Of a stretch of DNA of 64,000 bases, positions 23,031 to 32,767 are shown piece after piece. The translations under genes were made by a program, and so were the position numbers. The notes under the pieces were generated by a model. It was not told the DNA's origin. It ran no database searches and worked only from the letters and a program-made list of their open reading frames with translations. Numbering within the stretch: position 1 is the stretch's first letter; each line of letters opens with the position of its first letter. The stretch is taken from contig NZ_AWUK01000028.1 in NCBI RefSeq assembly GCF_000499205.1, positions 1 to 64,000 of the forward strand. The letters run 5' to 3'. This DNA comes from Paenibacillus sp. MAEPY2 (GTDB lineage Bacteria > Bacillota > Bacilli > Paenibacillales > Paenibacillaceae).

Positions 23031-23945
23031 ATGGGAGGAACGAATGTATGGGATGCGGAGTGGGAGGTTAACGAAGAGCAGGCGCGGACGCTGATCGGCA
23101 GACAATTCCCTCAGTTGTCATCGAAGCAAGTAAAGCGATTGGGCTGGGGCTGGGACAATACGGTTTTTCTCATCGGTGACGAGTACGTGTTCCGGTTCCC
23201 AAGAAGAACGATTGCAGTTGGCTCGATTCGTATGGAAGGGGAGCTGCTGCCGAAGCTGGAGGCATATATGTCCATCCCCTGTCCGAAACCGTTGTTTTAT
23301 GGCGAAGCAAGTGACGAATACCCGGCACCATTTCTTGGCTATGCCTACGTGCCAGGAGATTTCCCAATCGGTTTGACGGAAGAACGCCGGGCTTTATCGG
23401 CAGAGACGTTGGCGAAATTTTTGCGGAGATTGCATGAGTTTCCGGTGCAGGCGGCGCTGAAGTGCGGAGTTCAGCAAGATCATCGAAACTTGACGGACAT
23501 AGCATCGCGCAAAGTGAAATTGGAGGGCTTTCTATCGAAGGTGGTTGAACACTTGTCGCCGGAGGAGTCAGGTGTGATCGAAGCGTATATTAGCAGGCTG
23601 CAAAAGGACCGTGTCGAGGCGGTGAATGCACTGCTACATGGTGATCTTCATTTCAAAAATATGCTTGTGAATGAGAACGGGATCGTTTCCGGCATCATTG
23701 ATTGGGGCGATCTGAGCGTAGGCCATCCGGCTTGCGATTTGAGCGTTGCTTATAGCTTTTTACCACCTTACGCTCGCGGCGTGTTTTTCGAAACGTACGG
23801 AGGAGCGGACGAGGAAACGAAGCTGCTAGCGCGGCTTATCGCGGTATACATCCCCATACTGATCTTAATGCAAGCGGTCGATGACGGGAATGAAGCGATT
23901 GCGGCAGAGGCAAAATCCAACATCATGCGGGCACTGTCGGATTAG
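23031..23945 (+). CDS. Aminoglycoside phosphotransferase family protein
   Basis: A 304-residue APH/choline-kinase-fold enzyme, presumably an ATP-dependent kinase. The N-lobe has GWDNTVFLIGDEYVFRFP; the catalytic loop HGDLHFKNML gives Asp205 and Asn210; the metal-binding IDWGD is at 223-227. ACGAGGAGG precedes the ATG at good spacing. The gene is richer in G+C than its neighbours. It could phosphorylate an aminoglycoside or macrolide, or an unrelated small molecule; sequence alone does not show resistance. It is the last gene of the R2-separated series. Confidence 0.82.
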   Translation: MGGTNVWDAEWEVNEEQARTLIGRQFPQLSSKQVKRLGWGWDNTVFLIGDEYVFRFPRRTIAVGSIRMEGELLPKLEAYMSIPCPKPLFYGEASDEYPAPFLGYAYVPGDFPIGLTEERRALSAETLAKFLRRLHEFPVQAALKCGVQQDHRNLTDIASRKVKLEGFLSKVVEHLSPEESGVIEAYISRLQKDRVEAVNALLHGDLHFKNMLVNENGIVSGIIDWGDLSVGHPACDLSVAYSFLPPYARGVFFETYGGADEETKLLARLIAVYIPILILMQAVDDGNEAIAAEAKSNIMRALSD

Positions 23946-24464
23946 GCTCATTATTTCGTTGCGGCTATGGGGCTATGGCTACCGGCACCATTTTGTCGTT
24001 TAAAGGCAGTGATAAGGTACGATCAGCCTTCTCTGATGCCGTTCTTGTCCTTTAACGGTACATGTCGAGGGACAAGAACATTGTGTCATTCCGGATTAGA
24101 ATGTTATCTAAACAGCATAGATACGATAATAGGGATAAGAATTCGATTTTATACATATGTACAAAATACGAGTTTTGTGAAACAGTAATCAATCTATCTA
24201 ATAAAGATCATGATGATGATTTTTAACCCTTGTGATTCAATTCGTTCCAATTGCAACTCTGTTCACATGGATAAATGTGGCTTATTCTTTTTACAACCCT
24301 CGAGATATTTTTAATTTCGTATGGATAAATATGTGATCCTACATGTTTCTAATTGTTTGTATTACACACCCAACTCAATTCTCAAATATAATATGCACCC
24401 ATTCCAACTTTAAAATGAGCACACATTATATTTGATACCGACTTTTAATTTATGCTACATCAAT
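23946..24464. other. Gene-free stretch holding the last R1 piece (copy I)
   Basis: At 24041-24099 a composite R1 occurs: GTTCTTGTCC...ACGGTACA joined directly to TGTCGAGGGACAAGAACAT and the end CCGGATTAG, without terminator or full palindrome. From about 24100 to 24464 the sequence is AT-rich with no gene or strong hairpin. This is the right boundary of both repeat families in the window. Confidence 0.65.
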
Positions 24465-27131
24465 TTAATTCGCATGCACCCAAAACTCTATAATACTGTT
24501 CCAGGTATTGGATTCGTTTCCTTGCCCGACATAACGAATGAATTTTGCCTGAACCGGTTCAAATTCAAATGTTTCATAGGCAGCTTGTTTTTGACTGGCG
24601 ACGTTACTCAATACCTTTTGGTAATTAATACCATCCAATGAAACTTCCAAATCGAAATAATTGGATCGCGTATGACCATTATAGAATTGAATGCTTACCT
24701 GCCTTACTTGAGTCTGTTCATCAAGCTCCAACTGCAAGTATTGTCCCTTTCCATCTGCAGACCATCTGGAGTCTGGATCTCGGTCGATCGTATGGATCGG
24801 CAGATTGCCGTCATCTGCACTTGCCGTAACCTTGGTTACAGCAGCAAACGGTCCTTCCGGTTCGGCCATAGGCTCTTTGACTTCAAATTTCTCTCGTGCT
24901 TCGACCGTTACTCCATTAAAGACGCAGCTCACGATGACGTCGACAATTCCCGCTTTAACCGCATAAAATGTAGATCCGTCCGTATATCCGATCGTCTCAT
25001 CACTCGACGTATACGTGACAGGAACGTTCAATTCGGCAATGTTCACGATCTCACCATTATCTAATGTTAGAAATGAGGATAATTCCCCGCTCGCGCCTGC
25101 GCTGATCGCATTGCCTGCAACTCTCCATCCTGGAAGCGCTTTATTCGGACTTATGGAGATATTCTCTGGAAGTATCGGTGTATCCGCTACCTTAAAATTC
25201 ACTCGCACGTTCTGGGTATGACCCCGATACGATACAGAGATCTCTCCAGTTCCATAGGTCCCTTGCGGTTGTTTAATTTTAACCTTAGCATCCTTCGCAA
25301 ATGGTTTCGCAGAGATGAACGGTGTTTCCGTTGTACCATAAGGTAAAGTGTGAACGTAATCCGTTCTTAAGAACTGCATACCCGCTATCGCTTCGCCATT
25401 CACCAACAAGGATTGGAGCCCCAGCTGAATATCTTTGATTCGCTTCTTGCTCTGATCCTGATATAAACTTTGCGGGGATAAACGATCGCCCTCCCCAATA
25501 CCTTCCGCCATATCAAATGGCTGCGTATTCGCATCCGGAATGGAACCAACAATGTTGACGTTCACGCCGGTGTCCTTTCCTTTTGTTCCAATGACATATC
25601 CATTCCCGAATTGTTCTGATTCTACAATAACGCCGGATTTACTGCGATGTGCCGCCTGTCCGGTCGTATTCCAGAACACACTTTCCGTGGTAACGACTCC
25701 ATGACGATTCGTTTCGGATGATCCATAATCCCGCGTAATGGCGGATATTCCGTCTCCGTTGACTACCAGGTTGTCGATCAGGTTCGCCATGCTCAGATAC
25801 ATATGGAAGTCGGTCATTAATGAAGGATTCTCGGAATACGACCCTTGCAGCACATTCCCGTTCGCAGAGAAGTTGGCATACGTGAAGCTGTGTCTTGCGC
25901 CTATTGCCTTACTGTTCTTGATGAGATTATCATTGCCTATAAATTGATATAAATAACCGTTTCCATTCGCTCCACGATACTGCGGGTACTGCATGGTTAC
26001 ATGATCCACTGTGACGTTCTTCGTACGGTCCAGAATAATCCCCTTGGACAACAGATGATAATCTGCATTGCCAGCTGGCTTATACGTGTTAATATTACGA
26101 ATCCAGCTGTTCGCCACTGCGATCACATTGACCGCTTTAGCATTATCAGCCTCGTATCCAGCCGTTCCAACGACTTTGAAGTCATCCTCACCAAGTCCAG
26201 GTTTCGAATTCTGAATGTTTGCGATTGAGAAATCCTCCAAACCAACCTCGACAATCGGATCAGCCGTCTGACTAATCGTAATGTCATCGCGCAGCTTCAT
26301 TGGATAACGCGTCGGAATGTCTAGCGTAATCGTGTTATTCTCCGGATCTACCCCCACGATTTGGCGATAGAATAACGGTTCTACTTTACCGAGACGTGAA
26401 GACCATTTGTTTTGCATGCCCAACTCATGTAAGAACCCAGGCGTTGTTTCGAATGAAATGACCACGTAATCATTCACCGCAAACCCGCTCGTATCCTCAA
26501 CGGGCAGCAGGACGGTTGGATCGGTAACGGACTTGCGAAGTTTCGTAGAGATCCCGGTTTTCTTCCAATCCCCGTTACCGATCCGGATAATATCCTTGTT
26601 TTTCATATTTTGCTGTGCATTATAGATATGAGTCTTGTTCATCCCGTCACCTTTCAGGACTACCCGACTTGCAGGAATGGTTAGTGAATAATCCTTGCCT
26701 GCCTGAGGGTTAACCTGATATGTACCTTTGGGAAGATACACGACACCCCCACCCAACGCAACCGCAGCATCAATTGCCTTTTGAATCGCCTGGGTTGCAT
26801 CACGGCTCCCTGAAGGATCGGCAAAATAAGGTGATTTGGTAACGTCGATACGTTTGTTCTTGGCCGTTTTAGGCAGGTCTTCTTCCCCACGTCGATAACC
26901 GGCATACGAAAAGTCATGCAGAAATCTTCCTTGTTCATCTTTAAATCCTGGATACCAATCATTTGGGTAGAGTCTGCTTCGGCCATCCGTTCCTAAAGAG
27001 AGGTTCTCACCCGCACGTTCAATAGACGGCTGTGAGTCACCCTCTGATGCTCGAACCCCATGAGTTCCAGGTACAGACAATCCAACAGCCAACGTAAATG
27101 CCAACCCTAACAAAGGCCATTTTTTCCGCAT
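24465..27131 (-). CDS. Secreted right-handed beta-helix protein (pectate-lyase superfamily) with discoidin-like domain
   Basis: An 888-residue exported protein. The ATG at 27131 (MRKKWPLLGLAFTLAVGLSV) lies after AAAGGAGGAG and opens a signal peptide. The pectate-lyase-3-type start DATQAIQKAIDAAVALGGGV and VVYLPKGTYQV begin a right-handed parallel beta-helix of about 450 residues. The C-terminal 130 residues (WSADGKGQYLQLELDEQTQV, FIRYVGQGN) form an F5/8-type discoidin carbohydrate-binding domain, after two Ig-like segments. It is probably a polysaccharide lyase or hydrolase acting outside the cell, providing the oligosaccharides taken up by the adjacent transporter. The polymer is unknown, and the catalytic residues cannot be named. 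Confidence 0.8.
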   Translation of the reverse strand: MRKKWPLLGLAFTLAVGLSVPGTHGVRASEGDSQPSIERAGENLSLGTDGRSRLYPNDWYPGFKDEQGRFLHDFSYAGYRRGEEDLPKTAKNKRIDVTKSPYFADPSGSRDATQAIQKAIDAAVALGGGVVYLPKGTYQVNPQAGKDYSLTIPASRVVLKGDGMNKTHIYNAQQNMKNKDIIRIGNGDWKKTGISTKLRKSVTDPTVLLPVEDTSGFAVNDYVVISFETTPGFLHELGMQNKWSSRLGKVEPLFYRQIVGVDPENNTITLDIPTRYPMKLRDDITISQTADPIVEVGLEDFSIANIQNSKPGLGEDDFKVVGTAGYEADNAKAVNVIAVANSWIRNINTYKPAGNADYHLLSKGIILDRTKNVTVDHVTMQYPQYRGANGNGYLYQFIGNDNLIKNSKAIGARHSFTYANFSANGNVLQGSYSENPSLMTDFHMYLSMANLIDNLVVNGDGISAITRDYGSSETNRHGVVTTESVFWNTTGQAAHRSKSGVIVESEQFGNGYVIGTKGKDTGVNVNIVGSIPDANTQPFDMAEGIGEGDRLSPQSLYQDQSKKRIKDIQLGLQSLLVNGEAIAGMQFLRTDYVHTLPYGTTETPFISAKPFAKDAKVKIKQPQGTYGTGEISVSYRGHTQNVRVNFKVADTPILPENISISPNKALPGWRVAGNAISAGASGELSSFLTLDNGEIVNIAELNVPVTYTSSDETIGYTDGSTFYAVKAGIVDVIVSCVFNGVTVEAREKFEVKEPMAEPEGPFAAVTKVTASADDGNLPIHTIDRDPDSRWSADGKGQYLQLELDEQTQVRQVSIQFYNGHTRSNYFDLEVSLDGINYQKVLSNVASQKQAAYETFEFEPVQAKFIRYVGQGNESNTWNSIIEFWVHAN

Positions 27132-27326
27132 TCTTTCGTTCTCCTCCTTTTGGATTTCAGAGTATGTGAGCGGTTTCAAGAAAACCTGTAGTCACCTCCA
27201 ATCCTGCTCAAGCAAGAGTCATGTGCATGCCTTCTCAGCATGTCATAACCGATTGTAGAGTACGAGGAAACGAAATTACATGAACAAAAACGACACTCCA
27301 ATGCCCATTTTATACAATATAAGGAT

Positions 27327-28976
27327 TTATTTAGAGGACACTGCGCGATTATACCGTTCTAAAGCCTGCTGTTGAATCTCAATCGCACGTTCAATCTGCA
27401 ACGACTTGATTTGCTCGACATACATATCAAAGGAATCCACCGGCTCCATGCCAAAAATGATTTTAAGTGACATCTCATCCACCACCTTGTTCACTTCCTG
27501 CATGATTACGGACAACTCCGTGCTTTCTTTCTCGGTCTTGGGCAGGGTTGGCACCTGATGGAGAACAGCATCCGTGTTGGACCATAGCTGCACCGCCTCT
27601 TTCTGTTCCGGTAAAATATAATATTGTTCCATATATCGCGTATCCTGCACAAATGGACCAAAATAACTTGCTCTGGTGTACATCGCAAGAGCTTGCGCCG
27701 GCGACCACTTATCAGGGTTTTTCAGAATAGTATCCGTATACGTCGGATACCCGTCTTTCATCTCAAAGCTAACACCTTCTATTCCAAAGTTGAACAGCAA
27801 ATGCCCCTCAGGCCCATACCCATAATCGAGCATGCGTGCTGCTTCCTCCACATGACGGCTGTTGCTGGATATGGCGACTCCACTGGAACCGATAGCCGGA
27901 GCGAGCTGACCGAATTTGGGGCGATCTCCTTTGTTCATGACAGGATATGGCGCTGGTACAAGCTGTGCATTGGGGTCCGTCTCCTGCAAAATGGGCAGCC
28001 ATGTACCGATCCCCGCACCTGCATTCCAAATACTCGCGCCACTGCGTCCTGTTGTCATGTTGGTATCCTGAGTCTCCGAATCGACGGCAGCCAGATTCTT
28101 GTCAATGAGTCCTTCTGCGTACCATTCACGAAACAAGGCTAGAAATGCCTTATATTCAGGTTCCTGCGCTCCAAACTTAATGTGGCCATCTTCCACGAAG
28201 AATCCTTTTTTAATGCCAAAAGCGCCAATAAAACCGCCGCCTTCGATACCAAACAACGGATTCGGAACACCGAGGAAAGTGAGCGGAGCGTCAGCTCCCT
28301 TTTTGTCCTTAAATGCCTGCAGCATCGTATGCCATTCGTCGATCGTGGTTGGTACATCAAGACCGAGCTCATCCAGCCAGTCCTTTCGGATAATCGGCCC
28401 TTGATAGGTTCGCAGCTTGTCTTGTCCCTGAATAAAGGGAAATGCGTAATAACTTCCACTGGCTGTGCGAATCTGCATATCAATGTCCGGATGCTCGCTC
28501 AGGTACTGCTTCAGATGAGGTGCATGTTGATCAATAATATCGTTTAATCGCAGAATGTATCCGTCTTTGATCGCTTTCTCCGGTCCACCGGGATAATTAC
28601 TCCACTCATATTCGATCATATCCGGCAGCTCTCCGGACGTAAGCAGCACATTGATCGCTTCTTTGGCCTGATTGGCGGGAGGCCGGATGAATTGAAGGTT
28701 GACCCCGGTTCTTCGCTGCCATTCCTGAAAAAAAGGAACATCATTGAAACTGGACTTGATGCTTGCTGCATTGCCATTCAGTTCTGCCCAGTAGGTTAAT
28801 TTCCCATCGGTATTGGAAGCTGTAGTAGAAATGGTCCGAGATGCTGAAGAATCGGGTTGGTCATTCATCGCGGCATCCGAATCTGTCCCGTTCTGATCGC
28901 AAGCAGTCAGCATGCCGAGCAGCAGGAGTAGTCCTGCCACCTTTGCTATGAATGCCAACTTCCACTTTACATTCAT
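27327..28976 (-). CDS. Extracellular solute-binding lipoprotein (LplA-like), paralogue 2
   Basis: 549 residues. The ATG at 28976 follows AAAGGAGA; a longer frame upstream would overlap the regulator gene. The signal peptide ends in the lipobox LTAC with Cys26. The mature part is a large ABC sugar-binding protein (LTYWAELNGN, ELPDMIEYEWSNYPGGPEKA). It is closely similar in sequence to the lipoprotein at 34640, including the C-terminal RAIEIQ-ALERYN segment. It lies 19 bp downstream of the sensor-AraC regulator and probably presents oligosaccharides to the permeases at 32768-34583. Confidence 0.88.
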   Translation of the reverse strand: MNVKWKLAFIAKVAGLLLLLGMLTACDQNGTDSDAAMNDQPDSSASRTISTTASNTDGKLTYWAELNGNAASIKSSFNDVPFFQEWQRRTGVNLQFIRPPANQAKEAINVLLTSGELPDMIEYEWSNYPGGPEKAIKDGYILRLNDIIDQHAPHLKQYLSEHPDIDMQIRTASGSYYAFPFIQGQDKLRTYQGPIIRKDWLDELGLDVPTTIDEWHTMLQAFKDKKGADAPLTFLGVPNPLFGIEGGGFIGAFGIKKGFFVEDGHIKFGAQEPEYKAFLALFREWYAEGLIDKNLAAVDSETQDTNMTTGRSGASIWNAGAGIGTWLPILQETDPNAQLVPAPYPVMNKGDRPKFGQLAPAIGSSGVAISSNSRHVEEAARMLDYGYGPEGHLLFNFGIEGVSFEMKDGYPTYTDTILKNPDKWSPAQALAMYTRASYFGPFVQDTRYMEQYYILPEQKEAVQLWSNTDAVLHQVPTLPKTEKESTELSVIMQEVNKVVDEMSLKIIFGMEPVDSFDMYVEQIKSLQIERAIEIQQQALERYNRAVSSK

Positions 28977-28995
28977 ATTCCGGTCTCCTTTCAAA

Positions 28996-31344
28996 TCAAC
29001 TGATTTCTTTATATTTACCAGGCGTAATGCCTTCGTATTTCTTGAATACCCGGATGAAAGTGGCTGCATCATTATACCCGACCAATCGGGATATTTCGTT
29101 GATAGATTCCTGTTTATGCTCAATCATTTCTTTAGCCTGTCGGATACGGCACTTATGAATACAGTCCAGCAGCCCCTCACCGGTCTGATTCTTGAAAAGT
29201 TTGGACAAGTAACTGCCCTTCAGTTCAAAATGCTCACCAATGGCGTTGACGTTCAAATTCACGTCCGTATAGTTACTCTCAATATACTGTGTAACCTGGG
29301 TACTGAGATGACGCAGGGAATCCTCACGTTCTTGTGATACATTCGTTGCGCGCTTATCAGCGGCATAGGCACATACCTCCTCTAGCAAGGTCTGCAAAGC
29401 CTCCTGCATCTCCTGGATGGTATCCCCGGCAATAATGTCATCAATCCGGTGCGGATAATGGGTTAATGTGATATTATCCCTGTCCCCCAGATCATTGATG
29501 GCCTTTATCATCGTACCTACCAGGTTGAAAATCAGGCAACGAGCGAGTGTGAGCGACATGATCGGTTTATCAAAATTTCGCGCTGTAATCTCATTCATAT
29601 AAACGCTGGCTTGGTCGGTATCTCCTGCCTTGATAAAATTAAGAAGCTGCTGTTCTACTTGAAGCGGATAGTAGTAGCCAAATGGGTCATCCGCCATTGC
29701 ATCGCTGCGTACATCCCCATAGGTGATGATGCCTTTCTTGCCAAGCACCATTTTGTATTCCATCGCGTCCACTGCTTCCTGGTATGCTTCGGCGATACCA
29801 ATCCACGATGTATGGCGTCCGCTGATGGAGATCGTCAGTTCCATATCATAGCGTTCTAGAAAGCGTTGTGCTTCTGCCGCAATGTGATGAAGATCCTGAT
29901 TCCAGTCCGAAGAATCCGCTTTCATATTTACAAGGCAGACCATCATATCATCGACTTCCGCTACGTATCCAGCGTGCTGACGTTCTGAAGTCAGTTCCTC
30001 AACAACGTTGGAAATAATGAGATGGATTAACTTGTTTCGTTCATTGATATCAATGCCCGGCAGCTTTCCATAGAGATTCTCTTCATTTTCGATGACAAAT
30101 AGGATTACGGCAAACTCACTTGAATACAGCGGCATATGGAATGAACGGAATGCATCTTCGTAGGGAACGAGTGTGTCCTGTTTGCCTTTCAGAAGCCGAT
30201 TAATCATATTCGAGCGCAGCACCTGCTGATGTTTCTGCAGCTGCTGGGCAATCTCATTCTTTTCTGATCGTGTGTTCATAATGACCTTTTGAATAAATCT
30301 CAGTTCGTTCCGATCAGCAGGTTCGTTCTGCGTGGTTTTGTCTTGTAGTGATTCCACGAGCTGCTGGATTGGAGAGTAATTCCGGCGCATGAAGAACCAG
30401 GTCAGTACACCCGCACTAATGAGACTTACCAAGATACTAATATACGTAAAATTGCGAACATACACTGCCTTTTCCCAATACAGGCTGCTGGGGATAATTA
30501 ATGCATACTTCAGATCGGATACCGCCGAGTCCATGTAAAACATCTCTGATTTGCCTACCTTGGCGTTATCCAACTGAACCTGGTTGCCATTCATGAATGG
30601 CTTCAATTCCTCCGATCCCGGGCGATTGCTCATCAGAATCTCGTTATTCTGGTTCAGGATCAGCAGTGTTGCATCACTAAAACCCGAAATGCTCTCAATC
30701 GCTTCCTGGAATCTTCGCGTATCGGCCATGACCACAACTGTACCCGTCTCCTGACCATTCAAATCATCAGGCAGACGTGTAATGTAAGCAATGGCAGACT
30801 CCGCCGGACCTGCATTCTGATGCGGCAGAATGACGAATTGATTCGTTTCTGCACCCAGGATCTGATCCCGCCACGCTTCAAAAGACATTGCACCTGTGTT
30901 ATGTAGGGTATGAAATGCCGTCCGCATATCCCGAATATTACCTGAACGGAGAATGGATTGGTCTTTTTTCCACACGACGTAGAACTCATCGATGGATGCG
31001 TAGGATGTTTTGTAGAGACGAAGTTCCTTCACCAGCTGATAAGCCGTATAAGGCGCCTCCTTGGCTGGCTGATTGGAATACATCAGCGTTTGCAGGTTCG
31101 GACTCCACGTCATCTCCATATTTAACCGCTTCATGAGATCAACTTGTGTATCGATCGTATAACGCATTTGCTTCAATAAGGAATCGTTCGCCCGATGTAT
31201 TTCACTCTTGAGTGTCTCATTGGCTTGCATGTAAATAACCAGGCTGATCAGAATGGGTACTATTAAAACAGCACTGTAGGAGACAAGCCAGGTCACGATT
31301 ATACTTTCTCGTTTTTGCCACAAATATCGAATATTTAGCAACAA
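28996..31344 (-). CDS. Membrane sensor-AraC family regulator (YesN/YesM-like)
   Basis: About 782 residues. A first transmembrane helix (IIVTWLVSYSAVLIVPILIS) and a second (FTYISILVSLISAGVLTWFF) border an extracellular sensing domain of about 270 residues. The cytoplasmic part ends in an AraC DNA-binding domain (NAIGEHFELKGSYLSKLFKN, INEISRLVGYNDAATFIRVF, ITPGKYKE). This one-protein sensor type activates nearby polysaccharide genes in Paenibacillus. No ATG fits; TTG at 31344, after GGGTGAT, matches the family N-terminus (LLNIRYLWQKRES), though the frame is open to a TTG at 31461. Confidence 0.85.
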   Translation of the reverse strand: MLLNIRYLWQKRESIIVTWLVSYSAVLIVPILISLVIYMQANETLKSEIHRANDSLLKQMRYTIDTQVDLMKRLNMEMTWSPNLQTLMYSNQPAKEAPYTAYQLVKELRLYKTSYASIDEFYVVWKKDQSILRSGNIRDMRTAFHTLHNTGAMSFEAWRDQILGAETNQFVILPHQNAGPAESAIAYITRLPDDLNGQETGTVVVMADTRRFQEAIESISGFSDATLLILNQNNEILMSNRPGSEELKPFMNGNQVQLDNAKVGKSEMFYMDSAVSDLKYALIIPSSLYWEKAVYVRNFTYISILVSLISAGVLTWFFMRRNYSPIQQLVESLQDKTTQNEPADRNELRFIQKVIMNTRSEKNEIAQQLQKHQQVLRSNMINRLLKGKQDTLVPYEDAFRSFHMPLYSSEFAVILFVIENEENLYGKLPGIDINERNKLIHLIISNVVEELTSERQHAGYVAEVDDMMVCLVNMKADSSDWNQDLHHIAAEAQRFLERYDMELTISISGRHTSWIGIAEAYQEAVDAMEYKMVLGKKGIITYGDVRSDAMADDPFGYYYPLQVEQQLLNFIKAGDTDQASVYMNEITARNFDKPIMSLTLARCLIFNLVGTMIKAINDLGDRDNITLTHYPHRIDDIIAGDTIQEMQEALQTLLEEVCAYAADKRATNVSQEREDSLRHLSTQVTQYIESNYTDVNLNVNAIGEHFELKGSYLSKLFKNQTGEGLLDCIHKCRIRQAKEMIEHKQESINEISRLVGYNDAATFIRVFKKYEGITPGKYKEIS

Positions 31345-31493
31345 CTCATCACCCAACTCTTCGTAGATTATCGATGTTTGGATCAGGAATTTATTATAAC
31401 GGCAAGAGCACGATTCGGATATAGATAAAAAGTTCAATTCAATTGACAATAAGGTGATCAAGCAGCGATTTCCCGCGTCAAATCAAGCACAAA

Positions 31494-31526
31494 TAGCCCG
31501 AATAGACAGCTTTCGTCTATCGGGCA
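31494..31526. other. Hairpin between the GH88 and regulator genes
   Basis: GCCCGAATAGAC...GTCTATCGGGC folds into a stem of about 11 bp, but neither side has a convincing T run. It could be a weak terminator after the GH88 gene or an mRNA processing or stabilising structure within one long transcript. Confidence 0.45.
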
Positions 31527-31605
31527 TTCGGTATCAAAACATTAATGTATTGTCATTCAATTTTTGAATAGATGAGAATGTTTTTATAATGTTCTTAGAG
31601 CATTT

Positions 31606-32727
31606 TTAGAAAATGCGATGCTTCCATCTGTTTAATTTGGCGCTGGCCTCCACGTAGAAATAGTCACCGTAAATGAGAGAGACATTCACGTTCTGACCTG
31701 CCGGTTTATGACCGGTTCCCTCCAGAAGCATACCTTCGTGCTCAAGAAGATCCCATGTTCCATAGTGTTCCCGCAGGGAGCTCAGGATACGTTTGGCAAT
31801 GGTAGCATAAAGCCTGCCTTCAGGATCAGTGAGTACACCTGCAAGCTCAAGCAATCCGGAAGCAGCAATTGCACCAGCCGAGCTGTCTCGTGGAATCTCT
31901 TCTCCTTCTTCGGGCTCTGCCCGGAAATCCCAATGTGGAACGCTATCCTCAGGCAAGTTGGAAATGAAGAAGTTCGCCACACGCTGTGCAGCATCAAGAT
32001 AAGCCGGGTCTTCAGTAAAACGATACGTATTCGTTAATCCATATAAAGCCCACGCAGCTCCACGACTCCAAGCCGAATCTGGCCCTGCTCCCTGTCCCCC
32101 TATCGCTTCTGCCCGTTCACCTGTCTCGGGATCAAATGAAACGATATGATGCACAGAACCATCTTCCCGGACAAAATGCTTCATGACCATATCCGCATGA
32201 GCCTTGGCGATATGGCTGAAACGGGGATCTCCACTCTCCTCCGATGCCCAGAAGAGTAAGGACAGGTTCATCATCGTGTCGATGATCGACCAGCCCAACA
32301 TGTCTCCATTCCAGGCCCGAATGAAACTGCCTTTGGTATTGAAGCGCCCAGCCAGGAAGTTGGCAGCAAATAAAGCACGTCTAGCTGCATCTTCATCTCC
32401 GGTGAGCTTGTATTTGATGACGGCCGTGGGCAGGAAATGAAAGCCCACATCGTGGTCAAAGTAGTTATTTTCGAGAAACCGTTCCGATAGCCGTTCATCC
32501 CAATTCCATGCAGCCTCTTTATATTGCTCATCACCCGTCATATCGTACACAATCCATAATATGCCCGGCCAGAATCCTGAGGTCCACCAATCGATTCTCA
32601 TGTCGTCATAAATGCCATTCGTACCTGCGACATGTGGAGACTTGTCACCTATAGCTGCCAGCATCTGGTCGGCTTTGCTCTTAATCTGATCCCACATGTC
32701 CTTGTCCAGTTCATTTAATACGTTCAT
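31606..32727 (-). CDS. GH88 unsaturated glucuronyl hydrolase
   Basis: A 373-residue cytosolic (alpha/alpha)6-barrel enzyme. It hydrolyses the terminal 4,5-unsaturated uronic acid from oligosaccharides made by polysaccharide lyases. Family residues are visible: WWTSGFWPGILW near 47-58, Asp91/Asp93 in FDHDVGFHF and Asp150 in IIDTMMNLSLLFWAS (matching Asp88 and Asp149 of the Bacillus GL1 enzyme), and RGAAWALYGL. No signal peptide. It follows the permease genes by 40 bp and is probably in the same operon, acting on imported lyase products. Confidence 0.9.
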   Translation of the reverse strand: MNVLNELDKDMWDQIKSKADQMLAAIGDKSPHVAGTNGIYDDMRIDWWTSGFWPGILWIVYDMTGDEQYKEAAWNWDERLSERFLENNYFDHDVGFHFLPTAVIKYKLTGDEDAARRALFAANFLAGRFNTKGSFIRAWNGDMLGWSIIDTMMNLSLLFWASEESGDPRFSHIAKAHADMVMKHFVREDGSVHHIVSFDPETGERAEAIGGQGAGPDSAWSRGAAWALYGLTNTYRFTEDPAYLDAAQRVANFFISNLPEDSVPHWDFRAEPEEGEEIPRDSSAGAIAASGLLELAGVLTDPEGRLYATIAKRILSSLREHYGTWDLLEHEGMLLEGTGHKPAGQNVNVSLIYGDYFYVEASAKLNRWKHRIF

Positions 32728-32767
32728 GTAACGTCATACCTCCTTACCGTTTCTTCAATTCTCCGGT

